Notes: generated by a model from the letters alone, not told the origin. DNA of 64,000 nt from Xiphydria camelus (GCA_963678675.1 OY783192.1:20659674-20723673); one strand, 5' to 3'; shown: positions 1-11,196, counted from the first letter of the stretch. Numbers and translations are program-made.

Positions 1-1202
1 GACGCATCACTATTAATTTTCCGTGATATTTGACTTCGGTAGTTGTTGGGTCGGTGCTCTAGTCATTTAGTTAGAGTTGGCTTCGGGAGAGTGCGCTGCG
101 GTCTTACGAACCGAGCGAAAAGAGTCAAACGTCTGATCTCCCGGTAGCTGTCAATTCGAGAGATCGAAGCATCTAACTTCGAAATCGTTAATTTGTAAAT
201 AATGATGAATAATATGTAGAAGTAATAAGAAATAATCATTCGGGTGTCTTCGATGAGATTCCCCAAGTGTTTAAAAATCGGTGTCCGATTTTTGCCAATA
301 ACTGTTGCTTCAACTTCCACTGATATTAAGTATTACTGCACGACGAGTAAGTTGGAAGATTTTCATGAAGACTCACGGTTTTCTAACATGTCATCTTCTA
401 CAGGTGCAACCGAAGAGGATCTAACTCGTGTCCTATCCGTAAAAAGATGAATCGGTGGACATCGAACAATGTCTGGTTTGTCACCGAGCACCTATCACCC
501 ATGGTATATTAATTGCTATACGCGCTTCCCGTTTCAACTATTCCAGCGTTAAATAACTTTTGCTTCTTTCAAGATAATAACCTTTTATAAACTGTTCGTG
601 GTAGCAGGCAGCGATCGATAATTGCGACTAGCCGTAGACAAGTTCGTCTATTAAAACTTAAAGGCAATTCGGTGTGCCGAACTACTACTGCGATGATGTG
701 TCCGAGCTTGCTGATATTAAACATTGATATTAAACATCGGGCGCTGTAAACTGACTTGCTAGTGTATGCTTTGCAACTAGTACATTATCGCAGGAATGAT
801 TATGTCTACGATTAGTCTCAATCATTGATCGCTGCCCCATTCGATGAACAATTCGTGGAAGGTAAACAGCTTGAAAGAAGTGAAAGTTATTTAAAGCAGA
901 AATAGTTGAAACGGAAAGTTTGTATTGCAATGAAAGTACCATGGACGATAGGCGCTCGGTGACAAACTCGAATGATTATTTCTTCACACATTATTCATCA
1001 TTATTTACAAATTAACGATTTCGAGGTTAGATGCTTCGATCTCTCGAATTGACAGCTACCGGGAGATCAGACGTTTGACAGTTTTCCCTCGGCTCGTAAG
1101 ACCGCAGCGCACTCTCCCGAAGCCAACTCTAACTAAATGACTAGAGCACCGACTCAACCACTACCGAAGTCAAATGTCAGGGAAATTTAAAAGTGATGCG
1201 TC
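1..1202. mobile_element. Long-armed inverted-repeat element A (foldback/MITE-like)
   Basis: The first bases (GACGCATCAC) are the exact reverse complement of 1193-1202, and the arms pair inward over most of the length. For example 60-180 pairs with 1040-1140, and 530-600 pairs with 850-925. The left arm carries about 230 bp (roughly 245-474) absent from the right arm, so one arm has an insertion or the other a deletion. No transposase is encoded and short ORFs here are chance. The element may begin left of the window, so a target duplication cannot be checked. An inner module (about 60-180) recurs in the MITE at 51,188-51,612. Confidence 0.8.
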
Positions 1203-1244
1203 TCTGGGATGAGACATACGTTACATGTACATTTTGAAATAAAT

Positions 1245-2749
1245 ATACAATCCGTTCCCCTCAATACACGCCAGCGTAGCACATTGCATGTCGGTTGGCG
1301 CTATCGGATCCAAGATGGTTCCCTAAAATTCGGTGACAATGCCGACAGCCCAGGCACGAACCAAATAGCCAGGGCACGAACCAAATAGACGTTTCAGTCC
1401 GAAAAACATCGGTCATCTCAATAGTGATGAATGTGACAGATGCTCTGACAGATAGTTTGATAATCGTTTGTATTTTTTTCGAATAATCAAGATAGTGAAC
1501 GGAAGCAGTGCCATTTTTTTCTGGTTGTGCATAAAGAGCAGGAAAGGAGACATCAGTATCTCAGAAGAAGTGCCATCAGATAAGTTACTTCCTAATTGAC
1601 CAATTTAACCTAATTTTGATCACGTATATAAAGAAGAAATACTTTGTGGACATTCTATTTTTTGTTTTCAGCGTCATGCGAGAACGGGAGGAAGCAATGG
1701 ATTAGTCAATACATTTGATTTTTGTTCACTATCAACAAACAACCCGGATAGAAAAGAATTGTGTAGAACTCTGCGGTATAATGCCACGGTAGGAATATCA
1801 GGTTCTACCGACACGACGTGCTTCGGCAAGGTCTGTATCAACGTTAGCGGTATATTGGTGGCACTGTACTAATCCTGTGGCACATTTTTCTATCTGGGAA
1901 AGCATATTATTATGGTAGTACAGCTGTACAGCGTTCCGATAATATACCGTCTTCCTGTACTGACAGTATACATGCATTTTTTACCTCCAATATGCCAGAA
2001 TAAAAAATCTCTAGAACTCTGCGGTACAATGCCACGGTAGGAATATCAGGTTCTACCGACATGACGTGCTTTAACAAGGTCGAGATTTTTAATTTTGGCA
2101 TATTGGAGGTAAAAAATGCACGTATACTGTCAGTACAGGAAGACGGTATATTATCGGAACTCTGTACAGCTGTACTACCATAATAATATGCTTTCCCAGA
2201 TAGAAAAATGTGCCACAGGATTAGTGAAGTGCCACCAATATACCGCTAAAGTTGATACAGACCTTGTCGAAGCACGTCGTATCGGCAGAACCTGATATTC
2301 CTACCGTAGCATTGTACCGCAGAGTTCTAGAGAATTCTTTTCTATCCGGGTTGATTGTAGACAGTGAACAAAAATCAAATGTGTTGATTAATCCATTGCT
2401 TCCTCCCGTTCTCGCATGATGCTGAAAACAAAAAATAGAATGTCCACAAAGTATTTGTCCTTTATATACGTGATCAAAATGAAGTTAAATCGGTCAATTA
2501 GGAAGTAACTTATCTCATGGCACTTCTTCTGAGATACTGATGTCTCCTTTCCTGCTCTTTATGCACAACCAGAAAAAAATGACAATGCTTCCATTCACTA
2601 TCTTGATTATTCGAAAAAAATACGAACGATTATCAAACTATCTGTCAGAGCATCTGTCACATTCACCACTATTGAGATGACCGATGTTTTTCGCGCCAAC
2701 CAATATGCAAAGTGCTACGCTGGCGAGTATTGAGGGGAACGGATTGTAT
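1245..2749. mobile_element. Long-armed inverted-repeat element B (1.5 kb)
   Basis: The outer ends ATACAATCCGTTCCCCTCAA (1245 onward) and its reverse complement (ending 2749) begin a palindrome whose arms pair inward to a centre near 2045. The left arm has about 100 bp of extra sequence near 1296-1405. The centre (about 2011-2081) repeats a block also present in the left arm near 1770-1838, so the loop has been rearranged. It has no coding capacity and is probably a non-autonomous DNA element. A TA target duplication is possible but uncertain. Confidence 0.78.
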
Positions 2750-2791
2750 GTAGTAGCATAATTTCCAAAATTTTTTCATAAATGTGTTTTA

Positions 2792-3142
2792 TTGACCACC
2801 AGGAACAAGAATCAATCGCAAAAAATGTTTTCAACAAACAAACAAAAATCAGGTCTGAAGGGGTTAGGTTTATATTCAATAAAACAGCGATATTTAAAAG
2901 TGATGTCTAATTTAAGTTTTGTAGAAGCCTCTGATCTACAAAAATTGTTGGACAATTCTTCTGTAGACAGCAATTCTACACTTCTAGAAAAAATTTACAG
3001 AATTCGCCACCAAGCAAAGTTCAGATACATTGGAAATGAATATAGTTATTGTTTTCATATTTTCTCTTGGACTATAATCTTCTTTCCAGTTGCAGCGAAG
3101 TGTGGCACGGTACATGAGAAAATGAGGGAACTGTATAATTGA
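2792..3142 (+). CDS. Unrecognised ORF, 116 aa (doubtful)
   Basis: This open frame of 116 codons lies just right of palindrome B. The product is rich in Lys, Ser and Asn, with a hydrophobic stretch near residues 85-102 (HIFSWTIIFFPVAAKC). I recognise no domain. It could be a fragment of a transposon protein or a chance frame in AT-rich DNA. No neighbour suggests a role. Confidence 0.2.
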   Translation: MTTRNKNQSQKMFSTNKQKSGLKGLGLYSIKQRYLKVMSNLSFVEASDLQKLLDNSSVDSNSTLLEKIYRIRHQAKFRYIGNEYSYCFHIFSWTIIFFPVAAKCGTVHEKMRELYN

Positions 3143-4107
3143 CTAAAAACAATAAAGTAGGTCATAAGTGTATTAACACGAGAAAATACATATAAGAAAC
3201 ACATATAATATTATATGTATAGAAACATGAACATACAGTATGATATGAGAAAAAGGAATTTTTAGATTTCTAAAAGAAATGAAACCAGACTTTGCAGATA
3301 CCCTCGTACTAATACTTTGAAACAGAATAAAAACCCTGAAAAGTAATAACATAATAAACACGCACCCTTGCATGAGAAATACGAACATTTTGAAACAGAA
3401 ATAAAACTGAAAATTTAACACTACATACATCATCACCAATCATCTGTACGAATAAAAGTACCGCGAACATATTGCGATGACAAAGGTTGTTCATTATCTG
3501 AAGAAGATGAATCCTTGGACATCTTAAATAGTTTACCGCCATTGCAAAGTCTTGACCGGGGTCGACTCGTGGAAATTCTAATGGCATATAAGCCATCGAT
3601 TCCACTGTCATATCTAGAGAAACACCACTTCGAGTAATTTTAAAACCACGAATTTGCAAAAGCATTATTGTGTGCATATAAGTTGGTTGGATCCATTGTT
3701 TCCACTTAATCATTTTCATTTCTCGACTGGTTTTCTCAAAGAGAAATAAGAGAGAATTAATGCAACTAGGTATATCATTGTTATTAAAGATTTTGAATCC
3801 AAAAATGCCCGGACTATCTGCGCCCGCAGAGGAAGGAGAAGGCGCTTTGGCGGTTAACAATTTCTTGCGCAAATTTGCAAACATTTGTTTCATGTTATCT
3901 AGAATACTAAACCGTTTACACGCTTCCATGAACACCGGAACACTTGCCAACACCTTAACATCCGTTACAAAACGTTCGACAAATTCTTGCATTAATTAGG
4001 TTGGCTGGTGGTCGAGGAAGTAAATTTCAGCGCCACCGAGCCAAACACCCTTTTTGACCGCCTGATTTGAAATATCGATACCTTGCCTTGAAAACCTCGA
4101 AATGCAA

Positions 4108-4175
4108 TTTTTGACAAAAATGCCATTTATAACTTACTGTGTTAAGGTTTAAAATCTGAAAACAGTAAGCTATAA
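4108..4175. repeat. Hairpin inside the P-like element
   Basis: TGACAAAAATGCCATTTATA and its near-exact reverse complement lie a few dozen bases apart, followed by matching GCTTACTG-type sequence toward the loop. It may be an internal structural repeat of the element. Confidence 0.6.
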
Positions 4176-4362
4176 ATGGCATTTTTGTCACAAATTGCAC
4201 TTACGAAATTTTCAAAGTAAGGTATCGATAGTATCGATATATCAATATGGCAGCCTACTTCATAAAGTATAGTAGGCATTGCAGGAGTCAAGAATGAAAA
4301 TATAACGTTAATTTATGAATCTATATGTAGTGAAGTGAATTGAAATAAGAAGTTTAATATAC

Positions 4363-4659
4363 AATGCTTTTTCGTGTGCAGTACCGAGTTGTAAAAATAA
4401 GTCAAGGTTCATGGTTCCTTCTGTAAAAAAATCGAAAGATATTCGTCAAAAATGGCTCGATTTCTTAAAATGTGCACCTCATCATAGAAAAATATTATGC
4501 GAAGTTCATTTTACTCCTGATCAATTCATAACTTTTAGCGGTGATGCAGGTAAAAATGAAAATTATTTAGAGCGCGTTCATTCCCATACTTCGGAATGGG
4601 AATACAGTACCGTCAGCCAATTTCTGAACATGCCCTTAATTAAATATGTATACTTATAG
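4363..4659 (+). CDS. THAP-domain fragment of a P-like transposase
   Basis: The frame reads through a C2CH THAP signature: a Cys-x4-Cys pair at the start (CAVPSC), a Trp in RQKWLDF, then C-x2-H (LCEVHF) followed by TPDQF. THAP domains are the sequence-specific DNA-binding modules of P-element transposases. The N-terminal Met expected just before the first Cys is missing (the frame has Asn-Ala there). The ATG at 4411 falls inside the domain and is not a credible start. The frame stops after about 95 codons with no transposase core, so this is a partial, probably non-functional gene. Confidence 0.65.
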   Translation, partial: NAFSCAVPSCKNKSRFMVPSVKKSKDIRQKWLDFLKCAPHHRKILCEVHFTPDQFITFSGDAGKNENYLERVHSHTSEWEYSTVSQFLNMPLIKYVYL

Positions 4660-4989
4660 TACATATGGTGATTGTATTTGAATTTTATTTTGTAATTCAT
4701 TTTTACAAATTTGTTTACCAGTCACATTAGTCACATTAGTGCAGCATTAATAATATATTATAACCGTTTAAATTTGCCCGCGGGTGTTTGGCTCGGTGGC
4801 GCCATCTGCTTCAGTTTTGCCCAGCCAACCTCACCAGTAACTTACTACGGGCACTAGCAGTTGAACTCTATGCTTCAGCTCTAATTGATTAATATGTCTT
4901 ATAATCGGGCGATGTAGAAAATCTTCCGAATGAGTAATCGTCAGACCGTACGGGTTAGTGAGGAGAAACAATGTCGGTGTCTTTTTGTA

Positions 4990-7550
4990 CACAAATTGGC
5001 AGAAATGGGTTTTAGCAACGGGTCTTTTTGAAAATTAATGTGGCCTCAACACACACACGGGAGATATTTGTTTCCGCGCCGCGAAGAATTGTTAGGCCCG
5101 ATTCGTACAGAATGAGTGCGTGGTGGTCGCGTGGGACTAGCGTGGTACGGGCAAGTGCCACCTGCATATTAGCCTATAGGGACCGTGCAAAAACTATAGA
5201 GGGAGTTGTAGCGTCGATGCTTGCGCTACATCTGGCGATTATAAGAAATTAAGGGATACTTTTTAACACGGGGAACATACACCCCCCGACTCGGATTTTG
5301 TCGCTGGGGAATTTTGAAGAGGAAGTTTAGCAGAGTCGCGTGTAGATGACCGATACGGGAGACGACGCGGGAGATATGGAAGTGGTGTTGCGCTTGCCGT
5401 CAGACACACATACGGTAGATATTTTCGTTATAAGGGCGTGAAGCGCCGTTTTTAACGAGTGCGGACACCACACGAGTTAAAACGACGTGAAACGCCCTTA
5501 TAACGAATTCTATTTTTTGTCACTAATTGTCAAATACGAGGTTGACGGGGTTGAGGACGACCGTGAAACCGAGTTTTACGTACTGAATGACGAAAAGAAA
5601 ATTTAAAAATGTTAAAAATGATAAGGCACGGATTTTTTGCCAATACAAAATACCCCCACTGAAGGCCAAAATAAAGATAAAGGTGAAAAACTGTTTCACT
5701 CAGTACATGTATAATATTAAATGTTGAAGAGATAAATAATCCCGAAACACAAAAAGTAACCATAACCTCAAAGGTTGTAGCTCAGACCACAGTCTTAAAA
5801 GCTTATGACATTTGTTTATCATGCTTCCATGCCCGATAAACGCTAGCAGTGGGGAATTTGTAAAACTTAATTTGTCCACCAGACGGTTTTTCATGATTCC
5901 CGGCACTTCGACAATTTTTAATGCGACATACGTGATACGATGTACGCATACTGATATTAATTATTTTTCCAGTTAATTAATATTTCAATAATTAAAAATT
6001 TCTCCCGTATGAACACTTGTAAAATTTTCTCCCAAAAATTCTAATTATTGCCATCAGGTGGCATAGCAATCGTCATGCACGGTTCCTATGAGATAATTCA
6101 AATAGAGGTGACGTGGCACTGGCGTGGTGACTCTCGCCGTCGCCACTCCACTTCAACACCATGAGAAGCCTACAGGAGTGGCACGTGCCAACGAAAGTCT
6201 GGTATTCCGTCGCACGATAGACGGAATTTGGAAGGTCAGTTCATACCACTTAACCCATTTGCATTAAAGCGCGGAAAAATTCCATGAGCCCGCGACTAAC
6301 TTCTATCACCGAGTGCGGAATAATCCGCGAGCCCGCGACTGTCTTTTGTTACAAATCGCTGAATATTCTTCAGACGCAATACATTCTGAATGAGTTTTAC
6401 TTTCGTTATGAAAATCTTTCTAACTGCCACTATGACCAAGTGCTATCATTGTTTCGACAAACGATAGTCGGAATTCTAAATATCAGTCCTAACCGCTCAG
6501 TATTATCACGATCTAAATATATGCATACCTCATTAATCTAGGGTCAATCTCGTCATCAGATGGGCGGTATATAGGGTGTTTTCTAATTACGGTTCGTAAC
6601 TTCAGGGTATAATTCCTTGCAATATTGTAATAAAAAAAACGTATATAAACATGTGTCGGGAGGCGCTTATATTCCGAAATATAGGGTGTTGAAGATGTCA
6701 AAAAATCAATATTTTTGCACATAAAGCTTGAATGGTCGTTCTCAAAATTTTGGAGTTAACCCCTTGCCCTCGAAGCCTTTTCGGAAGTGCGAATCAGCAA
6801 CTCCAGATGATTTCGCGAATATCGCAAAAATCTAATGTACACTGTGAAAAGATTCTATAGTAAACTTTGTGTTACTAAGTTTTCATCATACAAATTTATC
6901 CACTAAAATTACTATATACGATTAAAACAGTTATATTTACTACAGATTTGATTCCCTTTGCACTCGAGGACATTTTACGCGCGTGAACCAGCAACTCGAG
7001 ACGATTTTACCGATATTAGGAAAGCGTTTTCGCGCGGACGAACCTATTCCAAGCGAATGCTAAGCTGACAAAACTACGCTGAATAAGAATGCAGGCCGAG
7101 CCTCGTAGTATAGGTATGGGTACACTTCGAGTGGACGCGTCATACCGCCCGAGCGAGAAATCTTATCGCGCGTCGGAAATAAACATATCGAGTTTATATA
7201 AACACGGGAGCCATGCCGCCCTAGTAGACGAGTCAAACCACCCGGGCTTCTATTTTCCTCGCCGTGTCCATACCCTCCCAATTAGAATCTTGAAATTACC
7301 TTCATTAGACAGAGAAAATTGCAATCTACAAATTGCCACCAAGATCAGCTCCCCACGCCCTCTCAAACGCCCAGGGGTCGCGACCGAACATTTGTTACAT
7401 TTTGAAGTTTCGTGCATTCCTACCTCAGAACACCGATTCCTTAAACATTTTCAATGTTAAAATAGGTAGTTTTTCTTACCCCGAAGATTAAGTGAAGTTA
7501 CTGATTGGTTTCTCATATGAAAATATACCTAAATGAAATACTGTAGGAGG
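4990..7550. other. Gene-free stretch with one hairpin
   Basis: Only short frames that resemble nothing I know. Base composition is mixed, including a GC-richer patch at about 5030-5420 and AT-rich sequence from 5600 on. Apart from the hairpin at 5423-5508 I see no transposon ends, tandem repeats or RNA genes. The stretch 7090-7460 has an open frame on each strand but no recognisable protein. Confidence 0.6.
5423..5508. repeat. Hairpin, arms of about 36 bp
   Basis: TTCGTTATAAGGGCGT at the left pairs with ACGCCCTTATAACGAA at the right. Pairing continues through the inner GCCGTTTTTAAC and GTTAAAACGAC blocks to a short GC-rich loop. It may be a tiny MITE. Confidence 0.65.
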
Positions 7551-7931
7551 GGTAGTATGCACAGAGCACGAATAAACTAGAACTAGGGTTTATTCGTGAT
7601 ATGGGAATACAAATGGTAGTGTGTGAGTGTGCGAGTTTGGGAAAAAGATCCCAGGAGGGATCGAGCTCGGAGAAGCTTCGGAGGTGCTGCCGGTCGGGCT
7701 GCTCGGATGTGGTGCGGGAGCGTCGTCCCCAGGAACGGCTGCGTCGGTCCTGGCGTACCGGGTGCTGCTCGCGTCTCGGGTATCGTCCTCAGGCCGGAGG
7801 CGAAGGTGGCTCGTCCACATACAGGGTGCCGGTGAGGTGACGTGAAAACGTCGGTCACGCTAGCAGAAAACTGCCGCTAGTGAACCTCAGGCCTGGATGG
7901 CGTAGGGCCGTTAGAGATCTGCGAGCGAGAG

Positions 7932-8124
7932 GGTGTTCGCCGAGCGAAAGCTGCCCTCTCGGTTGCTCGAAAGTCGATCGGTGAGCCATGAGTGTTGCAA
8001 TGTTCGCCGAGCGAAAGCTGTCGCCACTTGTGGTGAGGACGTTCGACTACTAGGGTGTTTGCCGAGCGAAAGCTTCCCTAGGGGCGTTCGATGGATAATG
8101 GTGTTCGCCGAGTGAAAGCTTCCA
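7932..8124 (+). repeat. Four-copy hairpin motif with conserved loop
   Basis: The block GTTCGCCGAGCGAAAGCT recurs near 7934, 8002, 8061 (GTTTGCC) and 8103 (GAGTGAAAGCT). Each copy forms an inner stem TTCGC-CGA-GCGAA. In copies 1 and 3 it is bracketed by different but self-complementary arms (GAGAGGG/CCCTCTC and CTAGGG/CCCTAG), and copy 4 has imperfect arms. The changes inside the inner stem keep pairing as G-U wobbles when read on the plus strand. This looks like a repeated structured RNA element of unknown role. Confidence 0.6.
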
Positions 8125-8148
8125 CTACCGAGACTAAAGTTGGTCTGC

Positions 8149-8555
8149 CAGCGATTTTTATTTTTTTTTTGAAACGGACGAGGAGGGGAATCTTCGAAAA
8201 GACACCCAAGATGTAAGTAGGGTAGTGTCGGATTTGTACCGACTAAACCCCTCCTCGGGTTACCAACCCGGAGGTTATAAACCTGGAAGAGAAGGTAAGG
8301 GGGGCCTGTTAACGTTTTAGAAGCCGCTAACGCAGAGTGCGAAGCTAGTGTGCCGGCGATTTTTTTTTTTTTAAACGGACGAGGAGGGGAATTTTCGAAA
8401 GACACCCAAGATGTAAGTAGGGTAGTGTCGGATTCGTATCGACTAAACCCCTCCTCGGGTTACCAACCCGGAGGTTATAAACCTAGAAGAGAAGGAAATG
8501 GGGGCCTGTGCTAACGTTTTTTAGAGGCCGCTAACGCAAAGTGCGAAGCTAGTGT
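8149..8555. repeat. Tandem duplication, two units of about 200 bp
   Basis: The two units are nearly identical. AAACGGACGAGGAGGGGAA occurs at 8172 and again at 8372, giving a 200-bp period. Each unit starts with a T-rich run after GCCAGCGAT/GCCGGCGAT and ends with CGAAGCTAGTGT. Unit boundaries also share CCGCTAACGC. It is probably a duplicated LINE 3' UTR. Confidence 0.8.
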
Positions 8556-8776
8556 CGTAGAGAGTTGGGGATGAGGGCACAAGGCCTGCGGATTTTATCC
8601 TTAGATTTGCAAGTGTAAGAGCGTAGTCCTCTGATGGAGGGGTTGGTGTGGTTGCTGATGGAGTTTCTGAGATTGACTGCGTATTTGACGGCAGCTTCGT
8701 TTAAAGGGGGGAGGTTCACCTCTTTGAGTAACTGAGAGTTTCTGATGTACCAGGGGTGCCGGCGATTGCTCGCTGG
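8549..8776 (-). pseudogene. C-terminal tail of Jockey-like LINE ORF2
   Basis: About 65 codons read HPWYIRNSQLLKEVNLPPLN followed by a hydrophobic/Asn-rich segment and a HTNPSIRGLR block, then stop at 8549. A PW(F/Y)xRN...DL/EVNLP motif near the end, followed by HPN-like residues, is characteristic of Jockey-clade reverse-transcriptase polyproteins. Upstream the frame stays open to 8836 but no longer resembles a LINE, so the element is truncated at about 8770. It is non-functional on its own. Confidence 0.6.
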
Positions 8777-8984
8777 CCATCTAATATACCCCGTTGGCGG
8801 ACCTTGCCGAAAGCCCCGGAACGACCCTTGACCCATGACTCCCGGTGGGAGTCCATCCTAGCTACCTGCGTCCTGCTAATGCGTTCTTCGTGACGCATTC
8901 CGGGCCTTTCAGAGCCTCGAACCGTCGCGTCAGCAGGCTAGCGCATGCCGACTCGGCTGTGATCCACGCGTTACAATACGAAAT

Positions 8985-10095
8985 ATGCTTTCTTCTATGC
9001 ACGATAATGATAATCGATCAGTCTATCAAGCGGTTGTTGTATTTCTTATCAAATTAACAAGTGTAAATTCAAATAGTATGATTTATTCATGTTTACAGTT
9101 ACAACGTGAACAACTTGATTCCAATTATTTTGATGAATTTTTGAAACCCTTTGAAAAAGATGTTCTCCCTTTTTATTTTGGTTTGAATAGTGTTAACAGA
9201 GAGAGACAATCTCATAGAAAATGAGACTTCCAAAATTGCTAAAAGACACTTGAATGCAGATCGTGAATTAATTCTTATAGTATGTGATAGTACGTACATT
9301 AGACATCAAAAAAGCTCTAATAATGAGTATCAGCGCAAATCATACTCTGGCCAAAAAAAGTACCCTTATGCAAGCCATTTACAATTTGTACGACAAACGG
9401 TTATATTGTCGATGTATTAGGTCCTTATTTGGCAAATGTCAATGATGCACAGATTCTACGTGATATTTTAAATTCTTCACCAGAATTGAGAAACTTGCTT
9501 CGTAGAGGAGATAAACTGGTCCTTGATAGAGGCTTTCGGGATATTATAGAATATTTAGAAGAGCAAGGTTTTTGACGTAGACATGCCTGCATTAAAAGGA
9601 AAACGTGCTCAATTATCATGTGAAGAATCAAATCACTCTCGACATGTCACTAAAATTCGGTGGGCAGTATAAGCTATACATGGGATTATCAAACAAAAGT
9701 TCAAACTTTTAGATAAAAAACTAGGCAAGAAAATACATCCAAAAACCAGTTTAATTTGTAAGACGGCTTGCTTTTTACACAATAAATTTGGTAAACGTTT
9801 AAATAGCGACGTTGAATTATCGGAAGAAATCGTGGAGTATGTGAAATCGAGACGTAATTTAAACGATACTCTAAGTATTGAAGTCGAGAAAGATGGTTGG
9901 AAGCGCAGAAAAGTACCGTTTCAACAAATAAACTCATCTGATTTATTAGATTTTCCCGAAATGACTGAAAAGGATTTGAAAATATTGTTTACGGGTACTT
10001 ATCAATATTCTCAAGCCATTTCCTATTTAGCAGAGATGATAGATGATGACAATACGATTAATATTTATTATTTGAAAGACATGTCACAAGTGTGA
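8985..10095 (+). pseudogene. DDE transposase (HARBI1/DDE_4-like), frameshifted
   Basis: Successive frames together give a DDE_Tnp_4-type transposase: a leader (LDSNYFDEFLKPFEKDVLPF), then a catalytic region with LIVCDSTYIRHQK (first Asp), YQRKSYSGQKKYP, a GYIVDVLGPYLANVNDAQIL block and KLVLDRGFRD (second Asp). A C-terminal part then runs to 10,095. Frameshifts lie near 9215, 9380-9425 and 9570, and a stop near 9670, so it cannot make a full protein. Terminal repeats were not identified on either side. The HARBI1-like assignment rests on the DDE_4 motif layout; the exact superfamily is uncertain. Confidence 0.7.
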
Positions 10096-10199
10096 CATAA
10101 AGATATATGATGAGATCAAATTATATCAAATCAGATCAAATTTTAAACCTGATTATATATAATTAAGTAAAATTATATCTTGGTAGATCTGCTGTGTAT

Positions 10200-10390
10200 A
10201 TTGGTGTATCTGTGTATATATGGTTAAAATATAACATGAGGTCTGAATAGATGTAATCAGGTCTAGCGTTATATGCAATTATATTTGAATAGATATAATC
10301 AGATCTGCCATTATATGCAATTAGATCTGAATGAATATAATCAGATTTGACATTGGGTATGATCAGATCTGAATATATCTGAATCAAAAC
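10200..10390. repeat. AT-rich minisatellite, about 44-bp unit, three or more copies
   Basis: Units follow the pattern CTGAATAGATATAATCAGATCTGCCATTATATGCAATTAGAT with point changes. Related AGATCTGA/TATATAATCAGAT words appear again at 17,720-18,870. Confidence 0.7.
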
Positions 10391-10537
10391 GCATAATGTC
10401 ATAAAAAATTGGAGAAATCAAACTGGAAGAAAATGTAGAATAACAGAAGAGAGAATAGAAGAACGTTTTTCTACTTTACTTTATGGTTTACCTATCTTAT
10501 CAATAATCTCGGTCGAGATTGTCGAATTAATAAAACC

Positions 10538-10576
10538 GTCCGACCGACCGACCGACCGACCGACCGACCGACCGAC
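10538..10576. repeat. (CGAC)n microsatellite
   Basis: About nine and a half uninterrupted CGAC/GACC tetranucleotides, decaying to CCACCAACCG at the right end. Confidence 0.95.
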
Positions 10577-10619
10577 CGACCCACCAACCGAAAGTATCTA
10601 TACAGGAATTGGAACGCCT

Positions 10620-11035
10620 TTGCGTTCAATAGTTAATAGTCAATACGAGATTTTGGCATTTCGTGCTTTCGCCACTGGTCTGCTGGCGTCGCCACCGTCC
10701 GGCCTTCATACTCACGTACACTTCCCTTTGTGGCGACGACCCGTGACCAGTCGGTATTTGTACAAAGCCCAGCCGATGGTAAATTTCAAGGTCCCTGTAA
10801 CTGTGCGGTTCTGCTCGGGTCGGGACATCATGTAAGTGTGTACGAAGGCTCGCACACTGGAACGCGCTGTCCGTACAAGGCTTTAAAGAACGCTCCGTAC
10901 TGCTTCGAACACCAATACAGTGAGCGTGTAGTAGGTATGTTCGTTCATCTCGGCGTAAAGCGAGCAGCGAGAACTCGTGTATCTTTATCTCTGCCCCCTC
11001 CACCCCTCAATTTTTACATCGAATTTTCTCAATAA
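10620..11035 (+). CDS. Unrecognised reading frames (doubtful)
   Basis: Two overlapping plus-strand frames (10,620-10,835 and 10,730-11,035) cover a GC-richer patch in AT-rich surroundings. The second contains a Cys/His cluster (GTRCPYKALKNAPYCFEH) that loosely resembles a small zinc finger. I see no start context, splice sites or family signature that decides. It could be a host exon fragment or chance. Confidence 0.15.
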
Positions 11036-11196
11036 ATATATGTATGGTTATAACCAAAATTATGCTTAGTTACACCATATAAATTGATTATTCTCTAATG
11101 ATAGATTGATAACGACCAGAATACCTACATTTTTCATTTATACCGGTAGAGATCGAGTCGGTAGTTAGAGTTGGCTTACAGCCCGTAAAAACTGTG

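Larger units (their letters stand above)
3999..4830 (+). mobile_element. P-like non-autonomous element with THAP fragment
   Basis: The ends are GGTTGGCTGG (3999-4008) and CCAGCCAACC (4821-4830). A second inverted block, GCGCCACCGAGCCAAACACC, lies about 20 bp inside each end. The element encodes a THAP zinc-finger fragment, typical of P-superfamily transposases, but no catalytic domain. It sits inside an open frame that continues on both sides, so it is a genuine insertion. I could not see a clear 8-bp target duplication. A 30-bp-arm hairpin lies at about 4108-4175. Confidence 0.68.
3433..4985 (-). pseudogene. Unrecognised gene family, copy 1, split by a P-like element
   Basis: Reading leftward, coding sequence starts near 4985, runs to about 4835, is interrupted by the element at 3999-4830, and resumes at 3998 down to a TGA at 3433-3435. 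It aligns residue by residue with the gene at 28,596-29,863 (-). Shared blocks include a TNPYG/TNAYG stretch, RVQLLVP/RVTLLVP, FVERFVTDVK/FLERFVNDMK, a PGIFG block, a KITRSGVSLDM/KITKSGFSLDF block, a Ser/Asp-rich tail and a terminal Trp before the stop. A frameshift near 3530 separates the body from the tail. No Ser-rich N-terminal exon was found upstream. I do not recognise the family and infer no function. Confidence 0.75.
7554..8836 (-). mobile_element. Jockey-like LINE 3' end with possible 3' UTR (5'-truncated)
   Basis: On the minus strand a short coding tail (8549-8760) resembles the C-terminus of Jockey-superfamily ORF2 proteins. It is followed leftward by about 1 kb of non-coding sequence that includes two copies of a 200-bp unit, each with an A-rich run on this strand, and a set of hairpins. 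I infer that this is one truncated LINE. The non-coding part could instead be an unrelated structured repeat next to the LINE tail. A short stem (CACGAATAAAC with GTTTATTCGTG) lies at 7566-7598. Confidence 0.5.

Noticed and set aside
244..450. 68-codon ORF inside the left arm of element A
   Set aside because: It lies in the segment present in only one arm and looks like chance coding. A captured exon cannot be excluded.
6284..6722. Two short frames on opposite strands
   Set aside because: Each under 90 codons, no motif, no splice or start support.
7583..7858. Several overlapping frames on both strands
   Set aside because: A GC-rich stretch with few stops. The peptides have no domain and the frames exclude one another.
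10200..10390. CRISPR-like array
   Set aside because: The units are AT-rich and degenerate with no unique spacers, and there are no cas genes. The genome is an animal's.
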